46,158 nt of DNA from the NCBI GenBank assembly GCA_028281575.1, contig JANQJP010000018.1:1-46158 (forward strand), given 5' to 3'. This stretch comes from Cellvibrionaceae bacterium (lineage in GTDB: Bacteria; Pseudomonadota; Gammaproteobacteria; Pseudomonadales; Cellvibrionaceae). The notes below the pieces were generated by a model. It worked only from the letters and a program-made list of their open reading frames with translations, was not told the origin of the DNA and made no database searches. The translations under genes and the position numbers were made by a program. This document shows, one piece after another, positions 26,000-35,514 of this stretch. The number at the start of each line of letters is the position of its first letter. Positions within the stretch are counted from its first letter, which is position 1.

Positions 26000-28240
26000 C
26001 TAAAACCGAACAAAACCGGAGTTGTCAAAGCCATTACCCGTGGCGGCGTTTGATTGCGCGACCGCTGGGTCAACTGACGGCTGAGGTATGAGTGATTCAG
26101 CGGTTTGGAGTTTAAAAAAGCCAATTAACTCCTGTAATTTCTTCGCTTGGTCCTGCATTTCCTGTGCGGTCGCGGCGAGTTCTTCGGAGGCAGAGGCATT
26201 TTGCTGCGTGACCATATCCAATTGAGAAACCGCTTCGTTGATTTGACCTGCACCACTCGACTGCTCATCAGAGGCTGCGGCAATTTCCTGCACCAGGTCA
26301 GCAGTTTGATTAATACTCGGTACAATTTCGTCGAGCAGGCCACCTGCCCGCTCCGCAATTTCAACACTTGAACTGGCTAACTCGCCAATATCTCCGGCGG
26401 CGGTTTGGCTTCGTTCAGCCAGTTTCCTAACCTCAGAGGCCACTACCGCAAAGCCTTTTCCATGATCACCTGCGCGTGCAGCTTCGATGGCAGCGTTCAA
26501 CGCCAACATATTTGTTTGATAGGCGATGTCTTCAATGATGCTAATTTTTTCTGCGATTTTCTTCATGGCATCGACGGTTTTAATGACTGCTTCTCCGCCT
26601 TCTTTAGCGGAACCAGATGCCTTGGTGGCAATCGTATCTGTGACTTTAGCGCTCTCAGCATTTTGATTAATTGATGCCGTCATCTCTTCAATTGACGCGC
26701 TTGTCTGCTCTACGCTCGCTGCCTGTTCACTTGCGCCTTCGCTCAAAGTTGTCGCCGTACCGCTGACCTGCTGAGCGGCATTTGTCAAATTAACGGCATT
26801 TTCATTCACTTCGCCGATCACTTGAGCAAGGCGGATAATGGTTGAATTTGCACTTTCTTTTAATTGACCGAAGACACCTTGATAATCTCTTTCCACTCTC
26901 TCAGAGAGAAAACCGTCCGCCAGAGCGCCAAAAACGCGAGCCAGGTCATTAAGACCTTGTTCGTTAACTTCAAGTACTCCATTTAAACCCTTGGCGATAA
27001 TTTCCTGGAAGCCTTGCTTACCCTGTTCCTCGATCCTGCTGCTGAAGTTGCCTTGCGCTGCCATTTCGACAATGCCCTGTATTTCATTTTCGGCTTGCCG
27101 TTCAGCTGTCATATCCGACCATTCTATTGCTGTGCCGATACGTTCGCCTTCGCCGTTAATTACCGGACTCCATACCGCGGCAACCGTTTTATCGTCAAAC
27201 TCAATTTCCGCCCGATGATTGCCTTTCAGGTTTTTTACCAGGGCCTGTTGATGCGCCGGGTTAACATGAAAGATATCCATATTTGCGCCCATCAGTGTGG
27301 CAAGGTTAAATTGCGGTAAGCGCGATTTAATTTCCGACTCCATACCCGCAAAAAGTTTATGGACCGATTTATTCATATAAATAATATCGTTGTCATTGTT
27401 GGCTACCATTACACCGATAGAGACGTTATCCAATGATTGTTTCATGCGCTCATTTTGTTTCTCTTCCGTTAGGTCCGACCATTCAATAGTGGTTCCAATA
27501 CGGTTGCCTTCACTATCTACAACTGGTGCCCATACAGCTCCCACCATTTTATCATTAAATAGTAATTCTGCTTTATGGTTTCCGGTCATATCCTTTACGA
27601 TTTTCTGCTGATGGGCTGGGTTGACATGAAAGATATCCATATTACTGCCCATCAACGTAGCCGCATTAAATTTGGGTAATCGCGTTTTAATATCGGATTC
27701 AAGGTCGGTGAATAAATTTTCAACCGCCGGGTTCATATAAATAATATCGTTGTTGTTGTCGGCAACCATTACACCCGCCGAAACCCTATCCAGAGCTTGT
27801 CTCAGGCGCTCGTTTTGCGATGCCTCCGTTTTTTGTATGGTAATATCTGTTGCATATTCCACGATTTTGTAGGGCTGTCCATGTGCATCGGAAATAGGGT
27901 TGTAGCTCGCGCGTAACCACACTTCCTTCCCGTCTTTACCGACACGTCTATATTCACCTGAGTCAAATTCTCCACGGCTTAATTTTTGCCAAAATTCAGC
28001 ATATTCATTGGATGTTTGATATTCCCCGTTGACAAACATGCGGTGGTGCTTGCCTTGAATTTCATTCAACTCATAGCCCACAGCTTTCAGAAAATTATTA
28101 TTGGCTGTCAGGACGCCGCCGTTCATATCAAACTCAACCACGGCCATGACGCGACTGACGGCGTCAAATTTGGCGACAAGGTCTTGATGGAGATCTACAT
28201 CGACGGAATTTTTAGGAAGAAATGTATTGAAAATATTCAT
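26000..28240 (-). CDS. Soluble triple-PAS methyl-accepting chemotaxis protein (Aer2-like position)
   Basis: 746 residues with no membrane helix. PAS1 is about 20-135. PAS2 (143-262) and PAS3 (263-382) are tandem copies of exactly 120 residues, about two-thirds identical by hand count, sharing [17 protein letters not shown]-like linker lies near 385-480, then the MCP signalling domain with methylation-type helices and the hairpin tip [21 protein letters not shown] Pro/Ala/Asn-rich tail of ~30 residues ends in GFVRF. In Pseudomonas che2 the same operon position holds Aer2, a soluble heme-PAS oxygen receptor; whether these PAS domains bind heme is unknown. It should form cytoplasmic arrays with the adjacent CheA and CheW. 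Confidence 0.93.
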   Translation of the reverse strand: MNIFNTFLPKNSVDVDLHQDLVAKFDAVSRVMAVVEFDMNGGVLTANNNFLKAVGYELNEIQGKHHRMFVNGEYQTSNEYAEFWQKLSRGEFDSGEYRRVGKDGKEVWLRASYNPISDAHGQPYKIVEYATDITIQKTEASQNERLRQALDRVSAGVMVADNNNDIIYMNPAVENLFTDLESDIKTRLPKFNAATLMGSNMDIFHVNPAHQQKIVKDMTGNHKAELLFNDKMVGAVWAPVVDSEGNRIGTTIEWSDLTEEKQNERMKQSLDNVSIGVMVANNDNDIIYMNKSVHKLFAGMESEIKSRLPQFNLATLMGANMDIFHVNPAHQQALVKNLKGNHRAEIEFDDKTVAAVWSPVINGEGERIGTAIEWSDMTAERQAENEIQGIVEMAAQGNFSSRIEEQGKQGFQEIIAKGLNGVLEVNEQGLNDLARVFGALADGFLSERVERDYQGVFGQLKESANSTIIRLAQVIGEVNENAVNLTNAAQQVSGTATTLSEGASEQAASVEQTSASIEEMTASINQNAESAKVTDTIATKASGSAKEGGEAVIKTVDAMKKIAEKISIIEDIAYQTNMLALNAAIEAARAGDHGKGFAVVASEVRKLAERSQTAAGDIGELASSSVEIAERAGGLLDEIVPSINQTADLVQEIAAASDEQSSGAGQINEAVSQLDMVTQQNASASEELAATAQEMQDQAKKLQELIGFFKLQTAESLIPQPSVDPAVAQSNAATGNGFDNSGFVRF

Positions 28241-28313
28241 TGTAAATTACCCTATTTACGTTTCTTTCCATACCGAACATCCTGGAAAGGTTTATATCAA
28301 TTAAGTGAATTAA

Positions 28314-30569
28314 CTAGTTAATAGATATGGAATCTCTATTCCCTGTTGTTGATTGAAATTGAGGAACATCTTTGTCACGTGCAGACGTGACCAGAGCTTT
28401 CATTAAATTCTGAACATCTGCAATTAACGCAACATCACCATTGCCCAATATGGTGGCACCACTGATCGAGCGGAGATTCTGAAAAATGACACCTAGTGGT
28501 TTAATAACGGTCTGGTGCTCACCATGTAAATCGTCAACAACCAGACCTGCACGTCTTCCTCCGTAGTTAACCACCACAATATTCTCCCGGCTTTGTGGCT
28601 CACCGCCCAATTTAAAAAAGTCGCGCAGGCGCACATACGGAAGAATAGACCCCCGTAAATTAATGTAGTGACTATTGTGATTATTTAATTCTTCCGTTTC
28701 CTCAAGCTCTATGCATTCCTCAACGACATTTAACGGAATAATATATTGGGACGACCCTACGGAAACCTGAAAACCGTCGATAATCGCCAGTGTTAACGGA
28801 AGTCGAATATCAAATGTCGCGCCCTTGCCTTTTTCGCTTTTTACTTCGACGACTCCCCGAAGGGATTCAATATTTTTCTTGACTACATCCATACCGACGC
28901 CACGCCCTGACAGATTCGTTACCTCTGAAGCGGTAGAAAAGCCGGGTTCAAATATCAATCTGTACGTTTCCGAGTCCGTCAAATACTCCCCTTCAGAAAC
29001 AAGGCCGTTGGATACGGCTTTTTGCATAATTTTTTCTTTGTCCAGGCCGGCGCCGTCATCCTCCACGCGGATGACGATATGACCGGAATCGTGAAATGCA
29101 TCGAGAAATACCGTACCTTTCGGATCTTTGCCATTGGCGACGCGAATATCTGTTGTTTCGATACCGTGATCCACAGCATTTCGCAGCAGATGTACGAGTG
29201 GATCTGCAATTTTTTCGACCAGCGTTTTATCTAATTCGGTTTCTTCGCCAGAAATTTTAAGTTCTATCTGCTTATCCAGATGTTTACTGGCTTCGTGGAC
29301 GACCCGCCTAAAGCGGCTGAAGGTGTCACCTATCGGAACCATGCGCAAACCCAGTGTGGTATCGCGCATTTCTTCGACCAACCGGGACATATTTTCCATC
29401 GTTTCAATTAAGTCGGCATCACCTACCTTACGCGAACGCAATTCCGCATTGGCGCCACCGATAACCAGTTCTCCGACGAGGTTAATCAATTGTTCCAGTT
29501 TGCAGGCATTCACTCTGACAGAGCTTTTATTGATAGTCGTCTTTTGCTTATCGCGTTCTTGTTTTTTTGCTGCGGCTTCGACAACGGCGCTGTCCACCAT
29601 TTTTTCTTTCACCAGGACGTCGCCAATCACAGCAGGTTTCTCGGCCGATGCATTGCAGGTTGCTTCGTCTATTTGCCTGCTTTGCTCGCGGATGGCGTAT
29701 TCGAGTTCCTTTTCCGTTAACGCGCCGCTATTTACCAAAATCTCTCCAATTCTCATCTGAGATTCAGGCAGGCTGGAAATCATATCAATGTATTCTGTGA
29801 TACTACTTTGAGGCGGTAAAACTTTGACATAATATTCGTCTTCAACAAATTCGAAGACGGATTCAATCTCCTGTTTACTGGTATTCGCGTCCAGCGAAAT
29901 TTCAAAACCTAAATAGCATGTTTCCGGTTCGACGAAATTTTCAATCGGTGGCACTGCATCATCGACAAGCTGCACATTCACCAGCTCTCCAAGCTTGTTG
30001 AGATACTTAATAAAAGAATACGGGTCCATCCCGCATTGCAATACGCTTTTAGTAAAACGCAATGAAATATGCCAAAACTTATTTTCGATCTGGTTATCAC
30101 TTTGTGTTTTTTCAGGTACTTCCTCAACGGACTCTTCTTTGGTCGCAACTTCACTGGTTTCCAAATAGACAGCAAGTCGCTCTAATAGAATCCGACCTTC
30201 TTCTTTCTCCGTATCTGTTTCATCGTCATCAGATTTTACGTGGTTCACCAGCAGCGCCAGGTAATCGCGACTCTCAAGGAATAACGCGAGTAACTCGCTG
30301 GTGAGCACAACATCCTGCGATCTCACGCGCGATAAAACACTCTCGACAACGTGTGTAAAATCAACAATGGGCGTAATATCAAATAGTCCGGCGGAGCCTT
30401 TAATCGTATGAAAACCTCTAAAAAGTTCCGCGATGCATCGCTCCTGCTCTTCAACGTTTTCCTCGTCGAGTTTTCCATCGAGTTTAAGTAGCGCCAATTC
30501 AGATGTTTCCAAAAGCTCTGTCGCTTCTTCCACAAAAATGTGGATCATTTCATCTTCCGAATTAGCCAT
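28314..30569 (-). CDS. cheA: Chemotaxis histidine kinase
   Basis: 751 residues, start at ATG 30569 (GGA upstream), overlapping the STAS gene by eight bases. P1/Hpt domain with phosphorylated His54 in FHTIKGSAG. Residues 165-255 are probably a P2-like response-regulator docking region. Residues 272-337 hold two helical repeats (MRIGEILVNSGALTEKELEY.., VIGDVLVKEKM..) like the N-terminal domain of GspE/PilB, unusual for CheA. P3 dimerisation, then P4 ATPase with N box (LLRNAVDHGIE), G1 (VEDDGAGLD) and FEPGFST/GRGVGMDVV, and P5 CheW-like regulatory domain at the C-terminus. All kinase motifs are intact. Confidence 0.95.
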   Translation of the reverse strand: MANSEDEMIHIFVEEATELLETSELALLKLDGKLDEENVEEQERCIAELFRGFHTIKGSAGLFDITPIVDFTHVVESVLSRVRSQDVVLTSELLALFLESRDYLALLVNHVKSDDDETDTEKEEGRILLERLAVYLETSEVATKEESVEEVPEKTQSDNQIENKFWHISLRFTKSVLQCGMDPYSFIKYLNKLGELVNVQLVDDAVPPIENFVEPETCYLGFEISLDANTSKQEIESVFEFVEDEYYVKVLPPQSSITEYIDMISSLPESQMRIGEILVNSGALTEKELEYAIREQSRQIDEATCNASAEKPAVIGDVLVKEKMVDSAVVEAAAKKQERDKQKTTINKSSVRVNACKLEQLINLVGELVIGGANAELRSRKVGDADLIETMENMSRLVEEMRDTTLGLRMVPIGDTFSRFRRVVHEASKHLDKQIELKISGEETELDKTLVEKIADPLVHLLRNAVDHGIETTDIRVANGKDPKGTVFLDAFHDSGHIVIRVEDDGAGLDKEKIMQKAVSNGLVSEGEYLTDSETYRLIFEPGFSTASEVTNLSGRGVGMDVVKKNIESLRGVVEVKSEKGKGATFDIRLPLTLAIIDGFQVSVGSSQYIIPLNVVEECIELEETEELNNHNSHYINLRGSILPYVRLRDFFKLGGEPQSRENIVVVNYGGRRAGLVVDDLHGEHQTVIKPLGVIFQNLRSISGATILGNGDVALIADVQNLMKALVTSARDKDVPQFQSTTGNRDSISIN

Positions 30570-30885
30570 CGTTTTTTCCAAAAAGCGGGGAGTTAAAAAA
30601 CCCCATAGTCTTCATGTAATTTTCAACCGAAGGGCTTAAACCTGTAATAACAAAGGAATGCCCTTTATTTAAGTAACCCTTCGCGAGAGATATAAGAATT
30701 TGGCCTCCGGTGCTATCAAAATCCTCTACCTTCTTTAAGTCCAACTCCAAATCCCGGCAGTTGCCAATTCGAGACATTATGTTTTCTTTGAATTCGCCGA
30801 TTTCACAAATAGTAATATCGCCACTTACGTCCAGAACGCATAAATCTTTTGTAGACGTTTTCTTTTTTACCAACTTAAAACCCAT
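30562..30885 (-). CDS. STAS-domain protein in chemosensory operon
   Basis: 107 residues forming one STAS domain, as in anti-sigma-factor antagonists (SpoIIAA-like). LCVLDVSGDITICEIGEF is the first strand-helix, and VEDFDSTGGQILISLAK holds the loop where Ser58 would be the phosphorylation site. It lies between cheY and cheA with overlaps or gaps of a few bases, so it is co-translated. Related che clusters (for example in Vibrio) also carry a STAS gene. It might be phosphorylated, dock to a partner switch outside the operon, or adjust CheA; no matching kinase or phosphatase is present here. Confidence 0.88.
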   Translation of the reverse strand: MGFKLVKKKTSTKDLCVLDVSGDITICEIGEFKENIMSRIGNCRDLELDLKKVEDFDSTGGQILISLAKGYLNKGHSFVITGLSPSVENYMKTMGFFNSPLFGKNDG

Positions 30886-30890
30886 ATCAT

Positions 30891-31256
30891 TCAGCCTACA
30901 ATTTTCGATATCACATCCAATAATTTGGGGGGCTGAAATGGCTTAACCAGCCACGCTTTTGCACCGGCATCCTTGCCTTCTTGTATTTTGCTTTGCTCGG
31001 CTTCTGTGGTTAGCATACAAATAGGTGTAAACCTGTAACTTGGGTTTTTCTTAATTTCTTTGACAAAGGTAATACCATCCATATTGGGCATATTGACGTC
31101 GCTCACGATTAAATGAACTTTCTTTCCGTTAAGTTTGCTCAAAGCATCCACACCATCACAGGCTTCAATAACATCATAACCGGCAGAACACAGGGCGGTT
31201 TTTACTACCGTTCTTACCGAACTTGAATCATCAACAATCATGATTGTTTTATTCAT
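30891..31256 (-). CDS. cheY: CheY-type single-domain response regulator
   Basis: 121 residues: acidic pair D9-D10 (IMIVDDSSS), phosphoacceptor D53 in LIVSDVNMPNMDG, Thr in MLTTEAE and Lys near 106 in LVKPFQPP. It has no output domain. It receives phosphate from the CheA encoded two genes on. The output target is unknown because no flagellar genes lie nearby; it could act at a flagellar motor encoded elsewhere or serve as a phosphate sink. ATG 31256 has AGGAG upstream, ten bases after the preceding MCP gene. Confidence 0.94.
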   Translation of the reverse strand: MNKTIMIVDDSSSVRTVVKTALCSAGYDVIEACDGVDALSKLNGKKVHLIVSDVNMPNMDGITFVKEIKKNPSYRFTPICMLTTEAEQSKIQEGKDAGAKAWLVKPFQPPKLLDVISKIVG

Positions 31257-31265
31257 TAACTGCTC

Positions 31266-32486
31266 CTATAAGAAAATGACATCGCCACTGTTCGCTTGTG
31301 AATCATCTTGAGCCGCGCCGGATACCAAATTGCGGTGAATGCCGCGCTCCTCAGAAGTTGTATATTGACTTCCCATTTTTTCCTGCCATTGCAAAGCACT
31401 CAGGGCCTTTTCAATATCGCCACTACCGAAACTACGTTGTACCGTCTGCATACTTTGTTCAACATGTTGTAAGTTAGACTGTAAATTACCGAGAATTTGA
31501 GAGATGCGGTCTTGAAATTGGAGGGCTCTTAGTGCTTCGCTCATGTCGTCGCGAATACCTTGATTTATCCGCAGCAGCACATCAGACGATATCGCCACTA
31601 AACGGCTCGAACCCTCAAAGGTATCGATCATTTCTCCGAGTGTTTTATTGGCCTTGCGAACAACACTGCTATCGTCTTCTGAGCGTTTTTCAATATTTTC
31701 CAAGGTGCTGCCGATAAGGTCTGTTATACCCGCTACCTTTTCTACAATATCCCTGCCAATTTCACTGGATGTTGACGCAAGGCTGCGCACTTCGTCCGCC
31801 ACAACGGCAAACCCGCGACCACTTTCCCCAGCTCTGGCAGCTTCAATAGCGGCATTTAAAGCCAACAAGTTGGTCTTGTCGGCGATACTGCCCACTTTTA
31901 TCGCCATTTCCTCAAGCGGTGCGGCGAGTTGATTTAAACTTTGAATGTCAGCGACTACTTGCGCCTTTGATACCAACAATTCCCTTAACGACTCAGTAAC
32001 GTCGTGAAGCTGTTGGCGCATATGGTCAGCCACGGTTTCATTACCGCCACCGCGAGTATTGGTCCGACTGCCACGAATATTTGTCTGGGACAATTCCATT
32101 GCCACATTGAGCCGGCCAAACACATTGGCGAAATGTTCTGCGAGGGCGTCCACTTCAGTTTGGGAGTCCGTGCGGCAGTGTTCTATTTGTTTTTCCCAAA
32201 TAGAGAAAGTTTGACGACAAGCGTTGTTGATTTCCTCGATAACCTGATTATTCGTTTCTTCTTGTGTGTTTTGTTGTTGTATTAGCTGCCATTCAACACG
32301 TTTGCGGATTGTCGACTCGCAGTAAATCGCGACAAGCTTACCTAAACCGAGGCCGGCAATACAAAAGACACTGCTAAGTGCTATCGAAACGACATTAAGC
32401 GGAAATAGAACAACTATGGCGCCCGCAAGCCCAAGCCCGGCAATGCAGCTTCTAATAAGACCCAAAGTCAATTTGATATTTAGCAT
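31266..32486 (-). CDS. Short membrane MCP-like protein with CheZ-like motif
   Basis: 406 residues. Two N-terminal helices (about 10-30 and 35-56) with a very short loop, so there is no real periplasmic sensor domain. A coiled-coil region follows, then an MCP tip ([21 protein letters not shown] to ADEVRSLA, residues 200-237). After the tip, residues 321-340 ([15 protein letters not shown]) carry D326..Q330 in the arrangement of the CheZ phosphatase motif DxxxQ (E. coli FQDLTGQ). A second [10 protein letters not shown] follows. It is first in the operon and could act as receptor, phosphatase or both; the receptor core lacks typical methylation sites at full length. Confidence 0.85.
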   Translation of the reverse strand: MLNIKLTLGLIRSCIAGLGLAGAIVVLFPLNVVSIALSSVFCIAGLGLGKLVAIYCESTIRKRVEWQLIQQQNTQEETNNQVIEEINNACRQTFSIWEKQIEHCRTDSQTEVDALAEHFANVFGRLNVAMELSQTNIRGSRTNTRGGGNETVADHMRQQLHDVTESLRELLVSKAQVVADIQSLNQLAAPLEEMAIKVGSIADKTNLLALNAAIEAARAGESGRGFAVVADEVRSLASTSSEIGRDIVEKVAGITDLIGSTLENIEKRSEDDSSVVRKANKTLGEMIDTFEGSSRLVAISSDVLLRINQGIRDDMSEALRALQFQDRISQILGNLQSNLQHVEQSMQTVQRSFGSGDIEKALSALQWQEKMGSQYTTSEERGIHRNLVSGAAQDDSQANSGDVIFL

Positions 32487-32841
32487 CCCGAAAAATATCT
32501 CCCTGGCGGTTCGATTTCTTAAGTTGAACCCTAAATAAGAATGATTCCTTATTGAATTTAGACGAGATTTGAATTAGTGAAAGCCGGATTTTAAATTAAA
32601 TCTGCTTTTTTTGAGGTGAGTGAAAAATGTCAGGTTTTATTGTTAGATAAACGCTAACAAAATCAAAAACTAGACGATATTGCTATATCGATATTACTCG
32701 AAACGGTGTTTTAATTTCTTACTGTTAATTATGTATGCATTGTTTTTGGTGTGTATGATTGCGGATGCATTAAGGTTTATTTCTCTAGCATGCTTATAGG
32801 TTTGAGTTTTTGTTTATATCGTACGTGGTACATGAAAATGA
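32487..32841. other. Intergenic region upstream of the chemosensory operon
   Basis: 355 AT-rich bases between the first operon gene and the radical SAM gene, which end/start on the same strand. It holds a TGTTAG/CTAACA inverted repeat (32642-32660, seven-base loop) and an AATAAG..CTTATT dyad near 32535-32555. The operon promoter must be in the part nearest 32487, but no clear sigma-70 or sigma-28 match was found. Confidence 0.35.
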
Positions 32842-34257
32842 TTAGTGGAGATTCTTTACGGCGATTGTTTCATTATTATGAAAATACTTTCGCTTGCTAA
32901 CTTTCGTTAATATCGCCTCCAGCAGTGGTGTCATATTATTCAGGCGTTTCGAATTGATAATAAAATTCCACAAAGGTTCGAATTTTTTCCAGCCGGACGT
33001 GTAGACAAAGTGTTTGAGCTTATACCTGGTCGAATCGTGAGTCATACTGCTTCGGTAAATATTTTTCCATGCGTAAAATTCTGTATAGGCCCAGTCGTAA
33101 CCGGCTTTGAGTTTTTCCGCACTCATGCACTTGGGTTTAAATACAACTTGTCGTGTATCGTATTGGTTCCAGTGCTTATGAAGTATGCGGTTTTTATTTT
33201 CCATTTGTTGATAAAATACGGTGCCGGGGTAGGGTGTGGCGATATGAAAGGTGCTTGTGGTAATGCCGTTTTTCACCGCCCACCCCACTGTATGTTTAAA
33301 AACATTTTCACTGTCGCCGTCCAAGCCAAAAACAAAACTTCCGTTGATCATAATACCCAGGTCGTGCAGACGTTTACAAACTTCTTCATATTTGTAGTTA
33401 ATATTTTGGCGTTTGTTTGCGTACGTCATATTGGTGTGGTTCACACTTTCAAAACCAACGAAAATACTACGTAATCCTGCGTCTGCCGCTTTTTCGATTA
33501 AATTACCATTGAGAATGGCGTCGACTGTGGACGCGCCTTGAAAGATACGTCCCATGCTTTCCATGCCATCAAAAAGCTGTTCAGCGAAACGCCGGTCACC
33601 GAGCAGGTGATCGTCCAAAAAATACAAGTGCTTGCCCGGCAGGCGCGAAATCTCGTTTAAAGCCTGGTCGACGCACTGCGTATAAAAAGAATTTTTCTTA
33701 CCAAAAAAAGCATCTTTGTAGCAAAAATGACAATGAAACGGACAGCCGCGTGTGACAACAATCGAATTCGGCACAAGGTATAAATGCCGTTTAATTAAAT
33801 CGCGGCGAACCGGCGGAATATTCACGAGCGTTCTTTCTTCGCCGACAGATGTATACCGTTGCTTTGGTATTCTATCTTTAAAGTCTTTTAAGAATTTGGG
33901 AAAAGTCTGTTCGCCGGGTCCTATAAAAATGGTGTCAGCATGTTGCTGGGCTTCGTCGGGAAGGGACGTCACGTGCAGCCCGCTAAGTATTACAAAACTC
34001 CCTCGCGCGCGATAATGGTTTGCCAAAGCGTATGCGCGGTAAGCGTTGGTAATATATACCTGGATCACGACGAGGTTGGGGTAATCGTCAGTTTTAAGTT
34101 GTTCAACGTGTTGATCGACCAATTCGATCTCGTCAGTGGGGTCACAATATGCGGCGAGTGTGGCCAAGCCCAGCGGTGGAAACAAAGAGTACTTGATCGG
34201 TCGCCAAAAAGGGCTTTCAGCTTCGGTCAGTGCTGGTAGAATCATTTTAATTTTCAT
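32842..34257 (-). CDS. B12-binding-domain radical SAM protein
   Basis: 471 residues. The N-terminal B12-binding-like Rossmann domain spans residues about 1-135 (ILPALTEAESPFWRP, SGLHVTSLPDEAQQHADTIF). The radical SAM core has the CxxxCxxC cluster motif at C172, C176 and C179 (RGCPFHCHFCYK), binding [4Fe-4S] and SAM. The C-terminal part includes GFVFGLDGDSE-type (FVFGLDGDSENVF) and TPYPGT motifs common in this class (BchE/HpnJ-like; methylating or rearranging radical enzymes). The substrate is unknown, with no biosynthetic neighbours. It is a lone gene divergent from the aldose dehydrogenase gene. Confidence 0.88.
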   Translation of the reverse strand: MKIKMILPALTEAESPFWRPIKYSLFPPLGLATLAAYCDPTDEIELVDQHVEQLKTDDYPNLVVIQVYITNAYRAYALANHYRARGSFVILSGLHVTSLPDEAQQHADTIFIGPGEQTFPKFLKDFKDRIPKQRYTSVGEERTLVNIPPVRRDLIKRHLYLVPNSIVVTRGCPFHCHFCYKDAFFGKKNSFYTQCVDQALNEISRLPGKHLYFLDDHLLGDRRFAEQLFDGMESMGRIFQGASTVDAILNGNLIEKAADAGLRSIFVGFESVNHTNMTYANKRQNINYKYEEVCKRLHDLGIMINGSFVFGLDGDSENVFKHTVGWAVKNGITTSTFHIATPYPGTVFYQQMENKNRILHKHWNQYDTRQVVFKPKCMSAEKLKAGYDWAYTEFYAWKNIYRSSMTHDSTRYKLKHFVYTSGWKKFEPLWNFIINSKRLNNMTPLLEAILTKVSKRKYFHNNETIAVKNLH

Positions 34258-34373
34258 CGTTTGGGTCGCTCTCTTTAACGTGCGGCCATTGTATTTTCCG
34301 AATCTGGTGCAAAAATGGTGGGATTAAGACGAATTGTGGCGACTTATAACTAATACAGGTGAGGTGGTTTGAT

Positions 34374-35489
34374 ATGCCCGGTAATTTTCCAAAAAAGCAT
34401 CTGTGCGTATTTGTGTTCTTGATTTCGGTGTTTTCAGTTTCCGCTTCTTACGCTGATGCCACATCAAATAAATTTACGCATAAGGTTATTACACGAGATT
34501 TTAGTCAGCCCTGGGCTGTTGAATTTATTGATGCCAATTCGGCGCTTGTAACTGAGAAACGCGGTAGTTTGTGGCATTTTGATTTGGCGAAGAACAAAAA
34601 AACAGCTATTTCCGGCGTGCCGCCGGTAACGCATCGCGGGCAGGGCGGTTTACTGGATATTGCGCTTGATCCCGCGTTTAATCAAAGCCAAAGCATCTAC
34701 CTTTGCTATGCTCACAAAAATAAAAAAGGCAGCACTACGCGTTTGGCTAAAGCGCGACTTGTTAAACACACGTTGCAAGACCTACAGGTATTGTTTACTG
34801 CTGAGCCATACTACTCGCCTACGCGTCACTATGGTTGCCGAATTGCGTTTGATTCCGAAAGCTTGTTGTATCTCTCTGTGGGTGACAGGGGTGAGCGCGA
34901 CTTGGCGCAATCGCTGGAAACTCACAACGGTAAAATTATTCGCTTAACGCGTGACGGTGATGTGCCCGAGAGCAACCCTTTTGTTGGCGATAAAAAGGCA
35001 CTTCCAGAAATTTATTCCTACGGTCACCGCAACCCTCAGGGTTTGTTTTACGATACACAACGCGGACGACTTATCGCTGTGGAACATGGCCCGAGAGGCG
35101 GTGATGAAATTAATATTGTCGAGGCGGGAAAGAATTATGGTTGGCCGATTATTACCTATGGTCAGGAATATCGCGGCGGAAAAATTGGTGAGGGCATTAC
35201 CCATAAAGCAGGTATGGAGCAGCCCCTTTACCACTACACGCCGTCTATCGCGCCTGCGGGAGCGGAGATCTATACCGGTGAAGATCTCCCAGGGGCCAAA
35301 GGTAATCTTTTTATCGGTGCGCTGGCGCTTAGGCACTTAAATTATATTTCGCTCGACGCCTCTGGCGCCCAACCTAAAGAGGAGCGGCTTTTCATTGAGC
35401 TTGGCCAGCGCGTGCGTGATGTGAAACAAAGCCCGGATAAGAAACTGTACTTTGTGACGGATGGAGGCTGGTTGGTACGCGTGGAATAG
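34374..35489 (+). CDS. PQQ-dependent aldose sugar dehydrogenase-like protein
   Basis: 371 residues, start at ATG 34374 with GAGGTG seven bases upstream (an earlier GTG is in frame). A signal peptide (about residues 1-27, VFLISVFSVSASYADA) sends it to the periplasm. The GSDH beta-propeller shows the catalytic-His motif THRGQGGLLDIALDP, then YGHRNPQG and EHGPRGGDEIN, which line the PQQ and Ca2+ site in soluble glucose dehydrogenase/YliI. It oxidises aldose sugars to lactones using PQQ. Length is normal. No PQQ biosynthesis genes are in the window. A Fic gene starts 25 bases later, too close for an independent large promoter. Confidence 0.92.
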   Translation: MPGNFPKKHLCVFVFLISVFSVSASYADATSNKFTHKVITRDFSQPWAVEFIDANSALVTEKRGSLWHFDLAKNKKTAISGVPPVTHRGQGGLLDIALDPAFNQSQSIYLCYAHKNKKGSTTRLAKARLVKHTLQDLQVLFTAEPYYSPTRHYGCRIAFDSESLLYLSVGDRGERDLAQSLETHNGKIIRLTRDGDVPESNPFVGDKKALPEIYSYGHRNPQGLFYDTQRGRLIAVEHGPRGGDEINIVEAGKNYGWPIITYGQEYRGGKIGEGITHKAGMEQPLYHYTPSIAPAGAEIYTGEDLPGAKGNLFIGALALRHLNYISLDASGAQPKEERLFIELGQRVRDVKQSPDKKLYFVTDGGWLVRVE

Positions 35490-35514
35490 GTGTAATTGGG
35501 TGTGTCTTTGGGTG

